A stretch of 13,037 nucleotides of DNA. Source: JACQMJ01 sp964373495. GTDB lineage: Bacteria; Patescibacteriota; Minisyncoccia; Sungbacterales; SURF-37. The position numbers and the translations under genes are program-made. The notes under the pieces were generated by a model that worked only from the letters and a program-made list of their open reading frames with translations, was not told the origin of the DNA and ran no database searches. The first letter of the stretch is position 1, and the number at the start of each line of letters is the position of its first letter. The DNA lies in assembly GCA_964373495.1 (NCBI GenBank), contig CAYJUW010000023.1:1-13037 (forward strand). Reading direction: 5' to 3'. Below, one piece after another: positions 6,638 through 13,037 of the stretch.

Positions 6638-7096
6638 ATGACGATTGAGCTTGTCAATCGGAGCGCCCGCCGTCTGCCGCTCCGGCGCTTGGAGAAGACG
6701 ACCCGGCGGATCGCGAGGGCGCTCGAACGCCTGGGCCGCGGGAAGCCCGACCGCCGGGCGCTCGTTGTGGCCTTTATCTCCGATGCCGAGAGCGAGCGGC
6801 TGAACAGGCGCTTTTTGAAAAAACCGGGACCGGCCACGGTACTCTCTTTCGAGTACCCTGCCGCGGCTGAGATTGTGCTGGCCCCGGCGTTCATCCGGAA
6901 GCGCGCGCGCCGCTTTGGCGTATCTCTGGCCACAATGATCGAACGGTTGATCGCGCACGGTGCGGTGCACCTGGCCGGCTATCACCACGAGCGGTCATGG
7001 CGGCAAGCCGAGCGCTTCGAGCGGATTGAGCGGGAATTCCTCACCCGCCTGAAAATCCAAAATCCCAAATTACAAATCACAAATAAATTCCAATGA
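6638..7096 (+). CDS. ybeY: Endoribonuclease YbeY (rRNA maturation factor)
   Basis: YbeY is a metal-dependent endoribonuclease needed for 16S rRNA 3'-end processing and ribosome quality control. The product has 152 residues from the ATG at 6638. It carries the zinc motif HGAVHLAGYHH (His107, His111, His117) and the substrate-side segment LNRRFLKKPGPATVLSFEYP. In that segment the usual Arg and Asp of the YRGKDKPT pattern are replaced by Leu60 and Pro. An earlier ATG at 6575 would add 21 unconserved residues and is less likely. The last residues, LKIQNPKLQITNKFQ, are encoded by an AT-rich repeat that continues to ftsA, so the tail is probably not native to the fold. A hairpin lies at 6605-6626, just before the chosen start. 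Confidence 0.92.
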   Translation: MTIELVNRSARRLPLRRLEKTTRRIARALERLGRGKPDRRALVVAFISDAESERLNRRFLKKPGPATVLSFEYPAAAEIVLAPAFIRKRARRFGVSLATMIERLIAHGAVHLAGYHHERSWRQAERFERIEREFLTRLKIQNPKLQITNKFQ

Positions 7097-7186
7097 CCAA
7101 AATCCTAAATTCCAAATGTGTTTTGAATTTGAAATTTGGAATCTGGAGTTTGTTTGGAATTTGGAATTTGGAATTTGGAATTTCGT
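7050..7186. repeat. AAATTCCAAAT/ATTTGGAATTT inverted and tandem repeat
   Basis: The left half consists of degenerate copies of AAATCCCAAAT-type units and the right half of near-exact TTTGGAA tandem units (7155-7181). The two halves are complementary, so the region forms an imperfect palindrome of about 130 bp. It overlaps the last 15 codons of ybeY and ends a few bases before the ftsA ATG. Similar TTGGAATTTGGAA spacers occur in many environmental bacterial genomes (from memory). Confidence 0.8.
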
Positions 7187-7189
7187 AGT

Positions 7190-8416
7190 ATGCGGAGCCT
7201 TGCGGTGGGTATTGATATCGGGACGAGCGCGGTAACGACCGTGGCCGCCCGGCAAATGAAGGGCGGGAAACTGCGTATTTTCGGCGTGGGCCGGGCTCAG
7301 GGCGGCGGAATGAGGAGAGGGGTGATCGTGGATGTGGAGGAGGTGTCCAAGACCCTCCGGGCCTCTGTGGCCGAAGCCAGCCGCGCGGCCGGTACGGCCA
7401 TCCGCAGTGCGGTCGTCGGCATTGGCGGCGTTCACTTGGGATCGTCGAGCGCCCGCGGGGTGGTGGCCTCCTCCCGGGCCGATGGCGAAATCACCGAGGA
7501 GGACGTGGCCCGGGCCGTCCGGGCCGCCGAGGGGTTCATCGCCAAGAATCCCAACCGCGAGATCATCCACATCATCCCGCGCGAGTTTAAGATTGACGGA
7601 CTGGGCGGAGTCAGTGATCCGGTAGGCATGTCGGGGATGAAGCTCGAGGTGGAGGTCCTGGTCGTGGACGGCTCCAAGCCGGCGCTTCAGAACATCATCC
7701 GTGCGGCCGAACTCGTGGGCTTGGAGGTTGAGGACTGGGCGGCCAGCACCCTTGCCGCCTCCGAACTCCTGCTGACGAAACAGTCCAAGGAGCTCGGGGT
7801 CATGCTCCTTGATCTGGGCGCGGGCACGTCGGACTTTGCCATCTTCGAGGAGGGCCGGGCGCTCGATGTCGGGGCCATCCCCATTGGCGGGAGCCACATC
7901 ACCTCGGACATCGCCATTGGCCTGCGTACCTCGGTGGCTGCGGCCGAGGCGATCAAGCTCCGGTACGCCGAATCTCTGCGTGCCGAACGTTCGGGAAAGC
8001 GCCAGATGCTTCAGCGTGCGGAATTCGTGAGCGGTGATTCATCGGTTGTCGCCGTGCGCGACCTCGCGGATATCGTCGGCGCACGGCTCACCGATATCTT
8101 CGAATTGGCCACCAAGGCCCTGAAGCGCGTCGGCCGGGCCGGGCTCCTGGCCGGCGGCGTAGTGCTTGCCGGTGCCGGCGCGGATATCCCCGGCATTCAG
8201 GACGTGGCCCGCCGCGAGCTCAAGCTGCCCGCGGAGGTCGCGCGGGCGATTAGCCGGGACGATCTCGAGGACGTCATCCCGCCGCGCCTGGCCATTCCGG
8301 TGGGTTTGATCCTCTGGCAGCGCGGGCGTACCGGCTTTGCCGCTCCGCACGCTGGCCGGCGCTGGAGCGGCTGGGTCGAGGAGTTCAAGCGCCTGGCCCG
8401 CACCTTCATCCCGTAA
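7190..8416 (+). CDS. ftsA: Cell division protein FtsA
   Basis: FtsA is the actin-fold ATPase that tethers FtsZ filaments to the membrane and recruits later divisome proteins. The 408-residue product has the phosphate-1 loop GIDIGTSAVT (7-16), a 1C domain with RAQGGGMRRGVIVDVEEVSK, and phosphate-2 LLDLGAGTSDFAIFE. The adenosine-side segment is VVLAGAGADIPG. The C-terminus WSGWVEEFKRLARTFIP can form the amphipathic membrane-targeting helix expected for FtsA. An ATG at 7136 is in frame, but the 18 extra residues come from the AT-rich repeat, so 7190 is chosen. No Shine-Dalgarno sequence is present. ftsZ follows after a spacer with repeat copy 5. Confidence 0.96.
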   Translation: MRSLAVGIDIGTSAVTTVAARQMKGGKLRIFGVGRAQGGGMRRGVIVDVEEVSKTLRASVAEASRAAGTAIRSAVVGIGGVHLGSSSARGVVASSRADGEITEEDVARAVRAAEGFIAKNPNREIIHIIPREFKIDGLGGVSDPVGMSGMKLEVEVLVVDGSKPALQNIIRAAELVGLEVEDWAASTLAASELLLTKQSKELGVMLLDLGAGTSDFAIFEEGRALDVGAIPIGGSHITSDIAIGLRTSVAAAEAIKLRYAESLRAERSGKRQMLQRAEFVSGDSSVVAVRDLADIVGARLTDIFELATKALKRVGRAGLLAGGVVLAGAGADIPGIQDVARRELKLPAEVARAISRDDLEDVIPPRLAIPVGLILWQRGRTGFAAPHAGRRWSGWVEEFKRLARTFIP

Positions 8417-8419
8417 TGA

Positions 8420-8526
8420 GATGCCAATCCCTGTGGTGAGCTTGTCGAACTATACAAATTCTATGCCAATCAACGAATTGCGAATACGGCTGTATACGGA
8501 TTCGCAATTATTCGTACAATTGGCGT
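8420..8526. repeat. Nested palindromic spacer element, copy 5 (ftsA-ftsZ)
   Basis: It starts GATGCCAATCCC, 3 nt after the ftsA stop, followed by GTGGTGAGCTTGTCGAAC as in copy 4. A single diverged unit CTATACAAATTC stands where copy 4 has its tandem array. The inner arm ATGCCAATCAACGAATTGCG and its imperfect complement follow. The right arm is diverged (ATTGGCGT). Unlike the other copies, this one ends well before the next start codon. Confidence 0.85.
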
Positions 8527-8640
8527 AAGGCAGGCAACATATTTTTTACCACGTATTTTTGTTTTATCAAGTTTACCCTTTATCGCTTTTCTGGTACCCC
8601 CAATATAGGAAAACAATAGTGAAATTGCCGGCTTTTCAAT
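8527..8640. other. AT-rich unassigned sequence upstream of ftsZ
   Basis: This is about 114 bp of low-GC sequence with runs of T and A and no repeat match to the rest of the window. It is the most likely place for an ftsZ promoter, but no pair of -35 and -10 boxes at standard spacing stands out; AATATA at 8602 with TTTATC at 8579 is the best and is weak. Confidence 0.3.
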
Positions 8641-8664
8641 CATGCCGGCCGGCCGGCCCGCATG
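8641..8664. repeat. GC-rich near-perfect palindrome at the first possible ftsZ start
   Basis: A 24-bp palindrome runs from CATGC to GCATG around repeated CCGG, with one mismatched pair position. It covers the in-frame ATG at 8642, which would be hidden in a hairpin in the mRNA. It lies 17 bp before the preferred ftsZ start. Confidence 0.55.
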
Positions 8665-8680
8665 GGCAGCCGTAGCGAGG

Positions 8681-9790
<1,110 letters not shown>

Positions 9791-9793
<3 letters not shown>

Positions 9794-9839
9794 CGCATTC
9801 GTCCGCGAGCGCGGAGCGCGCGCGGCTACGAATGCGTCA
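9791..9839. repeat. 12-bp inverted repeat overlapping the ftsZ stop codon
   Basis: TGACGCATTCGT (9791-9802) and ACGAATGCGTCA (9828-9839) are exact complements. The 25-nt GC-rich loop holds a further CCGCG/CGCGG pair. The first three bases are the ftsZ TGA. The structure may end or protect the ftsZ message, but no U-tract follows. Confidence 0.75.
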
Positions 9840-9965
9840 TCCTGTGGGCGAAGCCCAAAGGATCTCTCCAGCGGAGCTGGAGCCGCGAATGCGTCATCCC
9901 CAGCAGAGCGAGGGATCCTGGCGTCATCCCGAGGCCCGCGAGAAGCGGGACGGACGAAGGACCTT
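9829..9965. repeat. Array of three REP-like CGTCATCC...GGATC units
   Basis: Three units begin with CGTCATCC (9835, 9892, 9920). Each carries a short hairpin, such as TGGGC gaa GCCCA in the first, and ends in GGATC or GGACC. The 14-mer CGAATGCGTCATCC occurs at 9829 and 9886. This resembles the GTCATCC...GGATCT palindromic units scattered in many bacterial genomes (from memory). Translation of the region yields only repeat-derived peptide, so no gene is called. Confidence 0.7.
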
Positions 9966-10065
9966 CCGCGTCGAGCAGGGCGACGAGGGGTCTCCGGCGG
10001 CCTGAACAGGCGTCTGGCAACCCGAAGGCCGAATTTTTAAAAAATTTTCTCCGAACCGTCGGGCC

Positions 10066-10105
10066 AAAGGCGATGTCCTAGCACATCGCCTTTCTCGTTT
10101 CTCTT
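10066..10105 (+). terminator. Rho-independent terminator downstream of ftsZ
   Basis: AAAGGCGATGT (10066-10076), the 6-nt loop CCTAGC and ACATCGCCTTT (10083-10093) form a perfect 11-bp stem. It is followed by a T-rich stretch (CTCGTTTCTCTT). It lies about 270 bp after the ftsZ stop and is the clearest end of the plus-strand gene run in the window. Confidence 0.8.
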
Positions 10106-10147
10106 GTCAAAGAAATTTTTCGTTGCTTGACTGGCTCCCGGGCCTGG

Positions 10148-10156
10148 TTATCCACA
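10148..10156 (+). promoter_or_regulatory. Perfect DnaA-box match upstream of nrdJ
   Basis: TTATCCACA matches the DnaA-box consensus exactly. It lies between the ftsZ terminator and the candidate nrdJ -10 box, about 34 bp before the latter. Chance matches in 13 kb are not rare, so the position rather than the match is the main argument. Confidence 0.4.
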
Positions 10157-10189
10157 CGACATTTCCTTTTCCCTCCCGAGGCGGGCGGG

Positions 10190-10195
10190 TACAAT
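10190..10195 (+). promoter_or_regulatory. Candidate -10 box for nrdJ
   Basis: TACAAT stands in an otherwise GC-rich stretch after the terminator and before nrdJ. A convincing -35 box is missing; TTTTCC at 10167 has the right 17-bp spacing but matches poorly. If used, it gives a leader of about 119 nt that contains two hairpins. Confidence 0.4.
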
Positions 10196-10209
10196 GGCCA
10201 TACGTAAAC

Positions 10210-10286
10210 TTACTGCTTGCCTCCGATCCCGCTGGAAGCGGGGATGAGTTGCAAGCAGTAATCCCGAGTCCCGCGAAAAGCGGGAC
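10210..10286 (+). repeat. Nested hairpins in the nrdJ leader
   Basis: TTACTGCTTGC (10210-10220) and GCAAGCAGTAA (10251-10261) form an 11-bp stem that encloses a second stem, ATCCCGCT gga AGCGGG, with one bulge. Directly after it GTCCCGC gaaaa GCGGGAC (10268-10286) forms a third hairpin. The second part resembles the REP-like unit at 9920. No riboswitch family is recognisable; it could be inserted repeats or a leader regulator. Confidence 0.6.
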
Positions 10287-10320
10287 GAGGGATCTCGGTA
10301 GTCCAGCTACCCATACCGCC

Positions 10321-13037
<2,717 letters not shown>

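Noticed and set aside
6564..6640. tRNA-like sequence between yqeY and ybeY (GTGGCGGAATGGCAG resembles a class II tRNA D-arm)
   Set aside because: No acceptor-stem pairing and no T-arm consensus could be found, so no tRNA or tRNA fossil is supported.
7070..7897. Minus-strand open frame of 275 codons
   Set aside because: Antisense to ftsA and low in recognisable protein character; a GC-rich shadow frame.
10066..10320. Riboswitch (for example cobalamin) upstream of nrdJ
   Set aside because: The leader contains simple hairpins, but none of the conserved sequence blocks of a cobalamin riboswitch could be recognised.

Overview
This is a scaffolded window from a bacterial chromosome. It carries eleven core genes and an unusual amount of repeat DNA in the spacers. 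The likely source is a small-genome bacterium of the Patescibacteria/CPR type. That is an inference from the compact housekeeping gene order (hisS, HIT, rpsU, yqeY, ybeY, ftsA, ftsZ), the class II ribonucleotide reductase, the trimmed Mfd and the lack of Shine-Dalgarno motifs; it is not proven. The genes are GC-rich and the spacers AT-rich.

Layout. On the minus strand lie mfd (cut at the window's left edge) and, upstream of it, pth. From a divergent promoter pair at 2884-2934 the plus strand reads lepB, hisS, a HIT-family gene, rpsU, yqeY, ybeY, ftsA and ftsZ. A 527-bp spacer with repeat units, a terminator, a DnaA-box match and a hairpin leader follows, then nrdJ, which reaches the right edge with only the end of its last codon missing. 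The genes cover transcription-coupled repair (mfd), translation (pth, hisS, rpsU, ybeY, probably yqeY), protein export (lepB), division (ftsA, ftsZ) and dNTP supply (nrdJ). No mobile-element genes, rRNA, tRNA or CRISPR were found.

The most interesting signal is in the spacers. Five of them (lepB-hisS, hisS-HIT, HIT-rpsU, rpsU-yqeY, ftsA-ftsZ) are filled by members of one palindromic family. Its outer arms read GATGCCAAT and ATTGGCATC, and inner arms read CGAATTGCGAATAC and its complement. Several copies begin in or next to the upstream stop codon, and four end 2-9 nt before the next start codon. A different palindromic array, made of TTCTCGAAT units about 11 bp apart, sits in frame inside mfd and adds roughly 30 residues to its RNAP-interacting domain. 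A third repeat type supplies the C-terminal tail of YbeY, and a fourth fills the ftsZ-nrdJ spacer.

Two 100-N gaps (1654-1753 and 5871-5970) are flanked by identical sequence on both sides. They look like unmerged contig overlaps. Collapsing the first restores the mfd reading frame exactly; the second lies in a 13-bp tandem repeat whose copy number is unknown.
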